Shown: positions 38,145-48,160, counted from the stretch's first letter. The stretch is 64,000 nucleotides of DNA from Bosea sp. Tri-49 (GCF_003952665.1 NZ_CP017946.1:2604001-2668000), one strand, 5' to 3'. Made by a program: numbers and translations. Notes: generated from the letters alone by a model not told the origin.

Positions 38145-38465
38145 TCAGCCCTGGCGGGCCGGCGTGCGAACGATCAAGCCATCGAGTTCGTCACGCACCC
38201 TGATCTGGCAGGACAGGCGCGAGTTCGGACGGACATCGAAGGCGAAGTCCAGCATGTCCTCTTCCATCGGCTCGGCATGGCCGGCCTTTTCGGCCCAGGC
38301 CTCGTCGACATAGACATGGCAGGTGGCGCAGGCGCAGGCGCCACCGCATTCCGCCTCGATGCCCGGCACGCCGTTGCGCACCGCGACCTCCATCACGGTC
38401 GAACCCGCCTCGCCTTCGACCGTGCGGCTGGTGCCCTGGGCGTCGATGTAAGTGATCTTCGGCAT
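38145..38465 (-). CDS. 2Fe-2S ferredoxin, adrenodoxin type
   Basis: The 106-residue protein has the plant/adrenodoxin-like cluster motif [15 protein letters not shown] and a fourth cysteine in SRLSCQIRV. The acidic stretch [13 protein letters not shown] is typical of adrenodoxin-type ferredoxins that serve cytochromes P450 or Fe-S assembly. There is no P450 gene in the window. It is a soluble electron carrier encoded by a single gene. Confidence 0.93.
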   Translation of the reverse strand: MPKITYIDAQGTSRTVEGEAGSTVMEVAVRNGVPGIEAECGGACACATCHVYVDEAWAEKAGHAEPMEEDMLDFAFDVRPNSRLSCQIRVRDELDGLIVRTPARQG

Positions 38466-38667
38466 CGTGGACTCCGGCGCGCCTTGCGGCGGCTGCGCGG
38501 CTGGCGCGGTCGGGAGGAACCGGCCGGGCTTCCTTGGCGGCGCACTGGCAGGTTCGCAGGAGGAACGTCGCCCGCAAGCGAAAGCCTGCGGGCAGTTCGT
38601 CTCTAGAGGATTTCGAAGGCGGACGAAACGCCGATATCGACTGCCCGCAGCCTTCAGTGCTGCGGCG

Positions 38668-39003
38668 TCAGGCCGCGCAGTCGAGCCGGGAAATCACCGC
38701 GCGCGCCTCGGCCGCGGCAAGCGTCAGGGCGTCCAGCGCGTCTTCGCGCGGCGCCGTGCCGGCTTGGCCGAGCTGCTGCTCGATCCGGTCGGCGGCTTCC
38801 GCTACCTGCCAGGCGCCGATCGCGCGGGCAGCCCCTTTCAGGGTGTGAGCGGCATCGCGGCGGACATTGGCGTCACCGCCATGGATGGCGCGCAAATGGC
38901 GAGCGCATTGCTGCGCGAACAGCGTCAGCAGCTCGCGCTCCAACTCGGCATCGCCACCGGTCTGGCGGGACAGATGCACGAGGTCGATGGCAGTCTGGGG
39001 CAT
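38668..39003 (-). CDS. Hpt (histidine phosphotransfer) domain protein
   Basis: The 111-residue, mostly helical protein has [14 protein letters not shown], the Hpt signature, with phospho-accepting His53. It is a stand-alone phosphotransfer protein that would pass phosphate between a hybrid kinase and a response regulator, neither of which is in the window. It is divergent from the giant polar-growth-type gene, with about 260 bp between the starts. Confidence 0.88.
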   Translation of the reverse strand: MPQTAIDLVHLSRQTGGDAELERELLTLFAQQCARHLRAIHGGDANVRRDAAHTLKGAARAIGAWQVAEAADRIEQQLGQAGTAPREDALDALTLAAAEARAVISRLDCAA

Positions 39004-39265
39004 GGGGAACTCGGTTTTGGCTCTAAGCTGCGGAACTCGCGCAGCCTTCTGACCTCTGATGAAGCGCCTTTATGGTGAATGAGGCGTTAACGACGTTTGT
39101 GAATCAGACGGTCAAACGGGTTTCAATCCCTGCTTGCCTCAACTACCCTTCGATACAGTAAACGATGGGCGTCGTGTCGCTTGACGGATCCGGCTGGAGG
39201 CTGCCGGTTCCCGATCTGCGGCGGACATCACCGCCCGTCGCAAGTAGCGTAGCGAGGCGGCATTC

Positions 39266-42200
39266 ATGACCCGGCAGAACAAGCTCCAGGATCCGACCGA
39301 AGCGGCGATGTCGGCGATCGAGGAGGCGCTGAGGCTCGACCCGTCGAAGACCGAGGGGCCAACCTCCGCCGAGCCGAGGATGCCGGCGACGGGCGAGAAC
39401 GAGCTCAAGATCGATCTGCCGCGTGTCGAAAGCGCCCCCGTAGCGCCAGCGGCCGCCGAAGCCGTACCAGAAGCGCCGGTCGCTCCGCCCCGCCCCGCCA
39501 TCGCGCCCGACACCAGCCGCGTCGCCAATGATGACCGCCGGGATTCCTCTTCGCTCGTCCAGGCCTTCGCCGTCCGTCCCTCCGGCCGGCCCTATTGGCT
39601 CGCGGTCCTGGCCACTCTCGCCTGGCTCGGCGGCGTCGGTTTCACGCTCGTCAGCCGCTATGGCTCGTTCACCGAGGGCCTGCCGGCCGGCATGGCCGCC
39701 TGGGGGCCCGGGCAATGGGCCTTGCTCGCCTTCGGTGCCGGCACGCCCGTCGTCTTCTTCTTCGTGCTGGCGGCGCTCTATCGCCGGACCCAGGAGATGC
39801 GGCTGGTCTCGCGCGCGATGACCGAGGTCGCGCTGCGCCTGGCCGAGCCCGAGGTCGTTGCGACGGATTCCGTCCTGTCGCTCAGCCAGACCATCCGCCG
39901 CGAGGTCGCCGCCATGGGCGACGGCATCGAGCGCGCGGTGGCGCGCGCCGGCGAACTCGAAACCATCGTGCGCGGCGAGATCGCCACGCTCGAGCGGGCC
40001 TATGCCGACAACGAGATCAGGCTGCGCTCGCTGATCGACGAACTGGTGAACCAGCGTGAATCCGTCGTCGGCAATGCCGAGCGCGTTAAATTCGCGATCA
40101 GCGGCGCCCATGAGAGCATCAGCAAGGATCTCGAAACCGCCAGCCGCTCGATCGCCGACGCGGTCGCCGAGGCGGGCGAGCGCGTCACCTCGCGCCTGAC
40201 CGACAAGGGCGACCAGATCACGCTCGCGCTCGGCCATGCCGGCGAGCGCATGGTCGACGAGATCAGCGGCCGCGGCAGCGATCTGGTCGAGCGCCTGCAA
40301 TCGACTTCGCATGATGTCAGCGAGCGCATGACGAATGCGAGCCAGTCGGTAACCGCCTTGCTCGACAACCGCGCCCAGGAGATTGCGGGCTCGCTGGAGC
40401 GCACCGGCGCCGTGCTCACCGAGGGCCTGACCGCCGGCGCCCGCGACGTCACCCGCGCCATCAGCGAGACCGGCGCCCAGGTCGTCGAGTCGCTGGCGAG
40501 CCGCGCCGAGACCGTCAACGATACGCTGCGCGTCACCGGCGACACGCTCGCCCAGGAAATCTCGCAGCGCGGCGCCACCGTCGCGGAGCGCTTCGAGCAG
40601 AGCGGGCGCACCCTCGTCGAGTTGTTCGACGAGCAGAGCGGCAGCCTGAGCCGCCGCCTCACCGAAACCGGCGAGACGCTGCGCAACACGATCAGCAGCG
40701 AGGGCGAGAGCGTCACCACCCGTCTCGCCGAAGTCGGCCGCGGCGTGCACATGCTGCTCGGCAAGCAGAACGAGCTCGTCGTCAGCCGCATCCAGGAAGC
40801 CGGCGACACCGTTCATGGCCTGATCGCCAGCCAGGGCGAGACACTGGTCGAGAAGCTCTCCGGCACGGTCCAGACCGTCGACACCTTGCTGAGCGAAAAG
40901 ACCGACTCGATCGTCCTGCGCTTCGACGAGGCCAGCAAAGGCCTTCACAGCCTGATCGGCGAGCGCGGCGAGGAACTGACCGCGCGGATCTCCGCCGTCG
41001 GCGCGACCGTGCACAGCCTGTTCTCCGAGGAGGCGAGCAGCCTCGTCACCCGCCTTTCCGACGTCGGCCACGAGGTGCGCAGCACGATCGGCGAGCAAGG
41101 CGACCATCTGGTCGGCCGTCTCTCCGAAACTGGTCAGCGTCTGCAGGAAGCGATTAGCGAGCGCGGCGATGGGCTGGTGCTGCGCATGGCCGAGATCGGC
41201 CAGGGTGTCGAGCACGCGATCGGCGAACGCGCCGACAGCATTGTTGCGCGCGTGTCCGATGCCGGCCGCATCGTCGAAAATGTGATCGGCGAGCGCGGCG
41301 ACAGCCTCGTCGCCAGGCTGTCCGACAGCACCGAGGAGATTCACCGGACGCTCGGCGACCGCGCCGAGGGCATTGTCGCCCGCGTGGCCCATGCCGGCCG
41401 CGACGTCGAGGCTGCGATCGGCGAGCGTGGCGACGGGCTCATCGCCCGGCTGTCGGAAGTGGCGCGCGAGGTCCACGCCACGATCGGCGAGCGCGGCGAC
41501 AGCCTGGTCGCGCGCCTGTCGGATGTCGGCACCGAGGTCCACACCGCGATCGGCAGCCAGCGCGAGACGCTGGTGACGCAGCTCACCGATGCCGGCGCCA
41601 GCGTGCGCAACCTTCTCATCAACGAAGGCGAAGCGCTCAGCGGCCGCGTCATTGCGACCGGCCAGGACATGCAGGAGCTGCTCTCCGGCCAGAGCCAGGC
41701 GCTGGTCACCCGCGTCGCCGATGTCGGCCGCTCCGTGCACGGCCTGCTGGCCGAGCGCGGCAACGCGCTGATCGACCGGCTGGCGGAAGCGAGTGGAACC
41801 GCACATCAGCGGCTCGACGAAACCGGCGAGGCGCTCGCCGCCAAGATCCTGGCTGCGAGCGAGACGGCGAAATCCGTCATCGACAACCAGCACACTGGCT
41901 TCATCGCCCGCCTCGGTCAGGCGGGAGACGAGGTCGGCGCCCTGCTCGGCACCCAGCGCGACGCGATCGTCGCCGGCCTCACCGCGACCGGCCGCGAGGT
42001 CCACGGGCTCATCGGCGAGCAGAGCCAGACGCTGGCCAGCCGTCTCGACGAGGCCACCAAGGCCCTGTCCGACGCGATCAATGTCGACGGCCGCGAGATC
42101 GCCGACCGCGTCACCGAGGCAGCGACCGCGCTGCGCGGCACCTTCACGACCGAGGCGGAGCGTGCCAGCAGCCTGCTCGCCGCGACCGGCAAGGACGTGG

Positions 42201-45200
42201 TGATCGCGCTCACCCAGCAGGGCGGCCGCGTCAACCAGGCGCTCGCCGCCAACGCCGAGTCGCTGCTGCGCTCGGTCGATGCGCGCTCGCAGGCGCTCAA
42301 CGAGTCGCTCGCCAGCAAGCATGACTCGCTGAACCGCCTCTTCGACGTTCAGGGCCGCGAGATCGAGGCCACCATCGGCGCCCGCCTCGGCGCCTTCGAG
42401 GAGATCATCGTCACCCGCGGCGGCACGCTCGCTGCCAAGCTCGGCAACGACGCCCGCTCCTTCACCGACTCGGTGACCTTGCGCCTGACTCAGGTCGAGA
42501 AATTGCTCGGCGAGGAAGGGCAGGCGCTGGCCGAGCGGATCGGCGAGCGCTCGCAGCATGCAGCCGAGATCATGACGGCACGCACGCAGGAAGCGGCCGC
42601 CACCATGGAGACCCAGATCAAGATCTTCGAGGACCGCTCCAGCGCCAAGAGCGCCGAGATCGCGACCTCACTCGACGGGCTCATCGCCCGCATCGACGGC
42701 AATCTCGGCTCCCGCGCCAACGCGCTCAACGAGGCGCTGGTCGAACGTACGGTCGATATCGCCCGCGTCATGGCCGAGGGCGGGCGCGAAGTCACCCGCG
42801 CGCTCACCGCCAAGGCCGATGAGATCGGCGAGATCGTCACCACGAAGAGCGAGGCGCTGACACAAACGCTCGCCGACAAGGCCGACAGCATCAACGCGAC
42901 GCTCGGCGGACGCGCTTTGCAGATCGCCGATACGCTCGACCAGAGCGTGGCGCGGTTCGAAGAGCGCGTCGTCAACCGGCTCGATACGGTCTCCGGCACG
43001 CTCGACTCACGTGGTACCCAGATCGCCCAGACGCTGCAGGGGACCGCAGATTCGATCGCCGGCTCGCTCGGCGACCGTACCGAGGAGCTGCGAGCCCTGT
43101 TCGAGGGCAAGGGCGCCAGCCTGATCACCCTGCTCGACGAGCGCGGCAACCAGATCGTCCAGACGCTGCAAGGCACCTCGGAATCGATTGCCGGCTCGCT
43201 CAGCGCCCGGACGGAAGAGCTGCGCGCCCTGTTCGAGGACAAGGGTTCCGGCTTGGTCAACCTGCTCGACCAGCAGGGCAACCAGATCGTCCGGACGCTG
43301 CAGGAGAAGTCCGACGGCATCGCCGCCGCGCTGTCCGAGCGCTCCGACGAGCTGCGCGCCGTCTTCGACGAGCGCGGTGGCGGCATCCTCAACGCGCTCG
43401 GCCACCGCGGCAGCCAGATCGCCCAGATCCTGCAGGAGCGGTCGGACGGCATCGCCACCGCCCTCTCCGGACGGACGGAGGAGCTGCGCGCCCTGTTCGA
43501 TGAGCGCGGAGGCGACATCCTGAATGTGCTGGACCAGCAGAGCCGGCATCTGACCCGGACCCTGGCGGAACAGTCGGAAGGAATGAACTCCTCGCTGACC
43601 GCACGGACCGAGGAAATCCGTGCGCTGTTCGACGAACGCGGCAACGGCGTGATCGACGCGCTCGGTCAGAAGGGCGCTGCTCTCGCCGGCCAGTTCGCCA
43701 GCATCGGCGAGGCCCTGGTCAAAAACATCGAAAACCGTGGCGGCTCCGTGGTCGCCAGCCTGCGCGAGCGCGGCACCGAGATGAGCCAGGCGCTCGATCT
43801 CGCCTCGGGCGCGCTGCGCGAGACGATCGAGAGCGGGACCAACCAGTCGGTCGAGGCGCTGCTTAAGACCAACGAGCAATTGCGCAGCGAGCTCGGCAGC
43901 ATGCTGGGCCGCCTCGGCGAGGCCAACAAGCTGATGCAGCAGATCGTCACCGGCGCGAACAAGAACCTCGCGGCGGTCGAAGGCAGCCTGTCGGGCCGCG
44001 TCGAGGAGCTACAGACCGTGCTCTCGACGGTGGTGCAGGAGACCAACCGCACCTCGGAGCAGGTCGCGAGCCAGATCGCGACGCTGAAGGGCTACTCGGA
44101 AGGCACGCTGCGCGACACCGTGGCGCTGATCTCCCGGATCGACGAGCAAGGCTCGACGATGACCGAGACCTCGCAGGCCAATGCCGCGGCGCTCAACGCC
44201 GTCGCGCAGCGGCTGGAGCAGGTCGAGGCCCGCGTCGGCAATGTCCTCGCCGACCGCAAGGAGGCGCTGGAGCACCTGCACGGGCTGATCTCGACGCGCA
44301 CCGACGACATCGAGCAGATCACCCGCTCCTTCTCGTCGGCGCTCGACGATTCGCTCAGCAACGCCGAGACGCGCACCCGCCAGCTCAGCACCGTGCTCGG
44401 CGACGCGGCCGAGTCGACCAACAACGCCATTGCCCAGCAATTCGACTCGATCCGCGCCGCCAGCGGCCGCGAGCGCGAGGCGACGGCACTGGCGCTGCGG
44501 GCGGCTTATGAAGAGGTGGTGAACGAGGTCTCCGGCGAGTTCGCCAAGGTCACGGAGCGCTTCCAGAGCGCCGCCGAGGACATGCGGTCGATGTCAGCGG
44601 AGATCCATCGCGAGCTCGAGACAACCCGCACCGAGCTCAAGAAGGGCGTGCTCGAACTGCCGCGCGAGACGCAGGAATCGACTGCCGCCATGCGCCGCGT
44701 CGTCGCCGACCAGATCAAGGCGCTCAACGAGCTGACCGAGATCGTCTCGCGCTCCGGCCGCAGCAGCGACGTTGCACGCCCGCAGGGCGAGCGGCGGGCA
44801 GTCGCCTATCAGCAGCCAATGCCCGTAGCCAGCGCGTCGGTCGCCGTGCAGAGCACGCCGGTGCTGACCGAGCCGCTGCGTGCCTCGATCGACCCGACGC
44901 CGGAACCGGCGAGGGCCGAGCCGCAAGTGCAGGTTCAGGCGCGCCCTGCCCCCGAGCCCGTGCGGCCCGAGGCTCAGCGCGCCGAGCCAGTGCGCCGGCC
45001 CGCGGCCGAGCCTGCTCCGGCAAAGTCGGGCTGGCTCTCGGACCTCCTGAGCCGCGCCTCGCGCGACGACCGGGCGCCCGAGGCCTCCAAGCCGACGGCG
45101 CACAGCATCGAGAAGCTCGACTCACTCTCGGTCGACATCGCCCGGATGATCGACCATGACGCGGCCGTCGAGCTCTGGGAGCGCTACAAGCGCGGCGAGC

Positions 45201-45445
45201 GCAACGTCTTCACCCGCCGGCTCTACACCCTGCAGGGCCAGCAGACCTTCGACGAGATCCGGCGCAAATACCGCCGCGACGCCGAGTTCAAGGAGACGGT
45301 CGACCGCTATATCGAGGAATTCGAGCGCCTACTCGGCGAAGCCGCCAAGGACGACCGCGACTCAATGGTAGCGAAGACCTACCTGACCTCGGAAACCGGC
45401 AAGGTCTACACCATGCTGGCCCATGCCAGCGGGCGGTTCGAGTAG
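39266..45445 (+). CDS. gpr: Giant repeat protein resembling growth pole ring protein (GPR/RgsE)
   Basis: The 2,059-residue protein has a proline-rich cytoplasmic N-terminus, two hydrophobic segments (about 110-130 and 148-172), a very long helical region from about 275 to 1500 built of 22-residue repeats such as IGERGDSLVARLSDVG, a further helical part, a proline-rich linker (about 1840-1945) and a conserved basic C-terminal domain. Size, membrane hairpin and apolipoprotein-like 22-mers match Agrobacterium GPR and Sinorhizobium RgsE, which form a ring at the growing pole. Five exact-length 44-residue units lie at 43013-43672. Assignment is by architecture, not alignment. A strong terminator follows, and an Hpt gene is divergent upstream. 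Confidence 0.72.
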   Translation: MTRQNKLQDPTEAAMSAIEEALRLDPSKTEGPTSAEPRMPATGENELKIDLPRVESAPVAPAAAEAVPEAPVAPPRPAIAPDTSRVANDDRRDSSSLVQAFAVRPSGRPYWLAVLATLAWLGGVGFTLVSRYGSFTEGLPAGMAAWGPGQWALLAFGAGTPVVFFFVLAALYRRTQEMRLVSRAMTEVALRLAEPEVVATDSVLSLSQTIRREVAAMGDGIERAVARAGELETIVRGEIATLERAYADNEIRLRSLIDELVNQRESVVGNAERVKFAISGAHESISKDLETASRSIADAVAEAGERVTSRLTDKGDQITLALGHAGERMVDEISGRGSDLVERLQSTSHDVSERMTNASQSVTALLDNRAQEIAGSLERTGAVLTEGLTAGARDVTRAISETGAQVVESLASRAETVNDTLRVTGDTLAQEISQRGATVAERFEQSGRTLVELFDEQSGSLSRRLTETGETLRNTISSEGESVTTRLAEVGRGVHMLLGKQNELVVSRIQEAGDTVHGLIASQGETLVEKLSGTVQTVDTLLSEKTDSIVLRFDEASKGLHSLIGERGEELTARISAVGATVHSLFSEEASSLVTRLSDVGHEVRSTIGEQGDHLVGRLSETGQRLQEAISERGDGLVLRMAEIGQGVEHAIGERADSIVARVSDAGRIVENVIGERGDSLVARLSDSTEEIHRTLGDRAEGIVARVAHAGRDVEAAIGERGDGLIARLSEVAREVHATIGERGDSLVARLSDVGTEVHTAIGSQRETLVTQLTDAGASVRNLLINEGEALSGRVIATGQDMQELLSGQSQALVTRVADVGRSVHGLLAERGNALIDRLAEASGTAHQRLDETGEALAAKILAASETAKSVIDNQHTGFIARLGQAGDEVGALLGTQRDAIVAGLTATGREVHGLIGEQSQTLASRLDEATKALSDAINVDGREIADRVTEAATALRGTFTTEAERASSLLAATGKDVVIALTQQGGRVNQALAANAESLLRSVDARSQALNESLASKHDSLNRLFDVQGREIEATIGARLGAFEEIIVTRGGTLAAKLGNDARSFTDSVTLRLTQVEKLLGEEGQALAERIGERSQHAAEIMTARTQEAAATMETQIKIFEDRSSAKSAEIATSLDGLIARIDGNLGSRANALNEALVERTVDIARVMAEGGREVTRALTAKADEIGEIVTTKSEALTQTLADKADSINATLGGRALQIADTLDQSVARFEERVVNRLDTVSGTLDSRGTQIAQTLQGTADSIAGSLGDRTEELRALFEGKGASLITLLDERGNQIVQTLQGTSESIAGSLSARTEELRALFEDKGSGLVNLLDQQGNQIVRTLQEKSDGIAAALSERSDELRAVFDERGGGILNALGHRGSQIAQILQERSDGIATALSGRTEELRALFDERGGDILNVLDQQSRHLTRTLAEQSEGMNSSLTARTEEIRALFDERGNGVIDALGQKGAALAGQFASIGEALVKNIENRGGSVVASLRERGTEMSQALDLASGALRETIESGTNQSVEALLKTNEQLRSELGSMLGRLGEANKLMQQIVTGANKNLAAVEGSLSGRVEELQTVLSTVVQETNRTSEQVASQIATLKGYSEGTLRDTVALISRIDEQGSTMTETSQANAAALNAVAQRLEQVEARVGNVLADRKEALEHLHGLISTRTDDIEQITRSFSSALDDSLSNAETRTRQLSTVLGDAAESTNNAIAQQFDSIRAASGREREATALALRAAYEEVVNEVSGEFAKVTERFQSAAEDMRSMSAEIHRELETTRTELKKGVLELPRETQESTAAMRRVVADQIKALNELTEIVSRSGRSSDVARPQGERRAVAYQQPMPVASASVAVQSTPVLTEPLRASIDPTPEPARAEPQVQVQARPAPEPVRPEAQRAEPVRRPAAEPAPAKSGWLSDLLSRASRDDRAPEASKPTAHSIEKLDSLSVDIARMIDHDAAVELWERYKRGERNVFTRRLYTLQGQQTFDEIRRKYRRDAEFKETVDRYIEEFERLLGEAAKDDRDSMVAKTYLTSETGKVYTMLAHASGRFE
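40097..43672 (+). repeat. In-phase 66-bp coding repeats inside the giant gene
   Basis: Stepping the reading frame by 66 bp from 40097 to 43001 lands, at the steps I checked by eye, on Ile, Leu, Val, Phe or Met at the same repeat position, so about 50 units of 22 residues run without insertion or deletion. From 43013 the units pair into five 132-bp (44-residue) copies starting at 43013, 43145, 43277, 43409 and 43541, with clear similarity (TEELRALF recurs). Confidence 0.88.
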
Positions 45446-45472
45446 AAGAACCAACCGGCCAAGCCGGATACG

Positions 45473-45503
45473 AAAAGGCCGCCCTCCGGGCGGCCTTTTC
45501 TTT
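45473..45503. terminator. Bidirectional Rho-independent terminator between convergent genes
   Basis: AAAAGGCCGCCC pairs perfectly with GGGCGGCCTTTT around TCC. T-runs occur on both strands, so it can end both the giant gene and the convergent lipoprotein gene. Confidence 0.93.
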
Positions 45504-45559
45504 TGGCGCAGGCTATATGTGCGATTACCCTCGCCGCGTCACCGCCCAAGCTTGTTCTG

Positions 45560-46162
45560 TCACCGCGCCCAGCGGACGATTTGGATCAGTACCTGGGACA
45601 GCGCCTGGTCAAGGGCCTGCGCCGCCCCTGCCCCGTCGACGGCGCTGGCCGGCACACGGGCGGAAAAGACACGGGCGCGCTGGACCTTGCCGGTGCGATC
45701 GCCGATCAGCTTGGCGGTGATCTCGACCACGGCCTGACCGCTGGCGGCGTCGATGTTGAAGGCACGGATATCGGTGTTGAGCTGGAGGTCGGGCACGATG
45801 CGTTCGCCCGGCCGGCCGACAGCGGCAATGCGGCTGCCGTTCTCGAAGGTCTGGATCAGACGGGTCTGCACCAGATTGGGCACCCGGTCGGCCCATTGCG
45901 CCCCGCCGAGGAACGAGAGTGCACCGCTCGAATCCTTCACGATCAGACGGTCCGAATCGAGTGCCTGCACCGTCGTCGGCTGCGCGACGATCAGCACCCC
46001 ACCGCCACCGCCGATGCGCCCGAAATCGCGCGGCGCGGAGAGATCGTAGGTGGTCGGCGCCGCGCCGCCGCCGCAGCCGGCCAGCAGCAATGCACCTGCA
46101 ACCGCCAGGGACAGGGCGCGCAAACGACCACGAAGCAGCGAAGGCGAGGTCAGCATGGTCAT
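45560..46162 (-). CDS. ABC-type transport auxiliary lipoprotein (PqiC/MlaD-partner type)
   Basis: The 200-residue protein has a lipoprotein signal with lipobox LLAGC near residue 30. The mature part (TYDLSAPRDF, VQALDSDRLIVKD, WADRVPNLVQTRLIQTFENG) fits the ABC_trans_aux family. These outer-membrane-facing lipoproteins accompany MCE transporters. It is the last gene of the Mla-type operon, 6 bp after mlaD. Confidence 0.9.
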   Translation of the reverse strand: MTMLTSPSLLRGRLRALSLAVAGALLLAGCGGGAAPTTYDLSAPRDFGRIGGGGGVLIVAQPTTVQALDSDRLIVKDSSGALSFLGGAQWADRVPNLVQTRLIQTFENGSRIAAVGRPGERIVPDLQLNTDIRAFNIDAASGQAVVEITAKLIGDRTGKVQRARVFSARVPASAVDGAGAAQALDQALSQVLIQIVRWAR

Positions 46163-46168
46163 ATCGAG

Positions 46169-47302
46169 CTAGCGCGATCCGCCATATTGGGGAAGCGGCG
46201 GCCGGCCGCCGAAGATGAACTGCTGGGGATTACGCTCGACATTACGCAGGACGCGGTTGAGATCGCCGAGGGTACGCTTGCCGTCGGAAGCCAGCGTTTC
46301 GAGATCGCGCAGGCCCGGACCAGTGAAACGGTTGATACCGGTGGTGATCTCGGCGGTGCGCTTATCGAGATTATCGGCCAGGGCCCGGATCGATTTCGCC
46401 GCGCTGGCGACCTCGGCGAAGGCGCCCTGCCCGTCCTGCGTGTTGAGGAATGACTGCGCTGCCTTGAGCACGCCCTCGACCTGATCGGCGGCGCGGTTGA
46501 GCTTGTCGGTGATCGAGGCGACGTCGCTGACCGCCTTCGACACATCACTGCTGGAGCCGCCCAGCGCCGCGGTGAACTTGTCGATATTGTCGACGATGCC
46601 GGTGATCTTCTTCTGATCGATCGAGCGAACCACCAAGGTCAGCTCTTCGCTGAGGGTGCCGAGCTTCTGCGACAACGGCGCGATCGTGTCGGCGATCTGG
46701 CCGAAGCTGGCCATCAGCTTGTCGATGCTGCCGGAATTGTCGCCCAGAGCCTTGGAGAACTTCTCGACATTGCGCACGGTGTTGCTGATCGAAGCGGAGT
46801 TCTCCTTGATCAGCCCGTCGAGATTGCCGAGCACGTCATCGGCCTTCTTCGCGACATTGCGGACTGTCTCGATGATGTCCTGCAGCTCGGAGCGTTCGGC
46901 GATGATGGTCGGCAGCGGCTCGCCGGGCTTTGCCTGCAGTATCGCAGCATCGGGCTCGCCACCGATCAGCTGCAGGGCAACGACGCCGGCGAGCCCCTGC
47001 GCCTCGATGCGGGCGCGCGTATCGACCCTCAGCGGCGTTGTGTTCTCGACCTCGATCACGCCGAAGATGCGGCGTGGGTCGTCAGGCTGCAGGCCGATCT
47101 GCTTGACCTCACCGACGCGCAAACCATTGAAAAGCACGCTCGATCCACGCCCAAGCCCGGTGACGGTGCCAGTGAAGATGACGCGAACGTCCTGCTTGCG
47201 GCCGCCGCCACCGCTGCCGAACCAGTAGACGAAGCCGAACATCGCCGCGATCACCGCGAGGGTGAAGAGGCCGACCAGGGCGTAATTCGCACGGGATTCC
47301 AT
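46169..47302 (-). CDS. mlaD: MlaD-family MCE substrate-binding protein
   Basis: The 377-residue protein has a single N-terminal membrane anchor (YALVGLFTLAVIAAMFGFVYWF), then an MCE domain (VRVIFTGTVTGLGRGSSV, FNGLRVGEVKQIGL) and a long helical C-terminal region rich in polar residues. MCE proteins form hexameric channels that carry lipids across the periplasm. It follows the ATPase gene by 9 bp. Confidence 0.93.
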   Translation of the reverse strand: MESRANYALVGLFTLAVIAAMFGFVYWFGSGGGGRKQDVRVIFTGTVTGLGRGSSVLFNGLRVGEVKQIGLQPDDPRRIFGVIEVENTTPLRVDTRARIEAQGLAGVVALQLIGGEPDAAILQAKPGEPLPTIIAERSELQDIIETVRNVAKKADDVLGNLDGLIKENSASISNTVRNVEKFSKALGDNSGSIDKLMASFGQIADTIAPLSQKLGTLSEELTLVVRSIDQKKITGIVDNIDKFTAALGGSSSDVSKAVSDVASITDKLNRAADQVEGVLKAAQSFLNTQDGQGAFAEVASAAKSIRALADNLDKRTAEITTGINRFTGPGLRDLETLASDGKRTLGDLNRVLRNVERNPQQFIFGGRPPLPQYGGSR

Positions 47303-47311
47303 CGCGGGCGG

Positions 47312-48160
47312 TCAGGTCCTCGTTTGATCCGCGGGCAACCGGGCGCGTGCCCGCTCCCCACCGAAATACGCTTTGAGCCAGGGATGATCGGACGCCAGCA
47401 TCGTGGCGAGCGGACCGACCGCGATGACACGCTTGTCCGCCAATGCAGCAATCCGGTCGCAGGCTACATATAGACTATCGAGGTCATGGGTTACCATGAA
47501 CACCGTCAGCCCCAAAGTCTGCTTGAGCGTCATGATCAGTTCGTCGAATTCGGCGGCGCCGATCGGGTCGAGGCCCGAAGTCGGCTCGTCGAGGAAGACG
47601 ATCTCGGGATCGAGCGCCAGCGCGCGGGCGAGCGCGGCGCGCTTGATCATGCCGCCGGAGAGTTCCGAGGGCGTCTTGTCGGCCGCATCGGGCTTCAGCC
47701 CCACCATCTCGACCTTGAGCATGGCAAGATCTTCGAGCAGACCCGGCGAAAGCTGGAGATATTCGCGCATCGGCACCTGGATGTTCTGCTTGACGGTGAG
47801 CGCCGAGAACAACGCGCCCTGCTGGAACATCACGCCGAAGCGTCGTTCGAGCCGGCGCCGGCCACGCGGATCGAGCTTGTCGACGTTCTCGCCGAAGACC
47901 TCGATCGAGCCGCGCTGCTTGCGCACCAGACCGAGGATCGTGCGGGTCAACACCGATTTGCCCTGGCCGGAACCGCCGACGAAGCCGAGAATCTCACCGC
48001 GCATCACGTCGAGATCGAGCCCGTCCATGATCACCTTGTCGCCGAAGGCGACCTTGAGATCACGGACGCGAATCACCGCCTCGGGCTCCTGCCTGGCCGC
48101 ATCCTGCGGTCCGCGCGGGCCGGTTTGAGAGGGTTTGTCGAGCACCGGACGCCCCCTCAC
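47312..48160 (-). CDS. mlaF: MlaF-type ABC ATPase
   Basis: The 282-residue ATPase has Walker A GGSGQGKSV, signature LSGGMIKRAALARAL and Walker B IVFLDEPTSGLDP, the MlaF/Ttg2A pattern. About 25 extra residues precede the cassette. The start is GTG at 48160, overlapping the mlaE stop (GTGA), which couples the two. It energises retrograde or anterograde phospholipid movement. Confidence 0.93.
   Translation of the reverse strand: MRGRPVLDKPSQTGPRGPQDAARQEPEAVIRVRDLKVAFGDKVIMDGLDLDVMRGEILGFVGGSGQGKSVLTRTILGLVRKQRGSIEVFGENVDKLDPRGRRRLERRFGVMFQQGALFSALTVKQNIQVPMREYLQLSPGLLEDLAMLKVEMVGLKPDAADKTPSELSGGMIKRAALARALALDPEIVFLDEPTSGLDPIGAAEFDELIMTLKQTLGLTVFMVTHDLDSLYVACDRIAALADKRVIAVGPLATMLASDHPWLKAYFGGERARARLPADQTRT

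Noticed and set aside
38466..38667. Possible small gene between the ferredoxin and Hpt genes
   Set aside because: Open frames here run into the flanking genes in antisense and have no ribosome binding site or family motif. Only weak hairpins (such as GCCCGCA/TGCGGGC) are seen.
39143..42559. Minus-strand open frame of 1,138 codons
   Set aside because: It is antisense to the repeat region of the giant gene and open only because of the G+C-rich repeats; the plus frame has membrane segments, a conserved C-terminal domain and a terminator.
40097..43672. Repeats considered as a CRISPR array
   Set aside because: The units are contiguous, diverged and coding, with no spacers and no cas genes.
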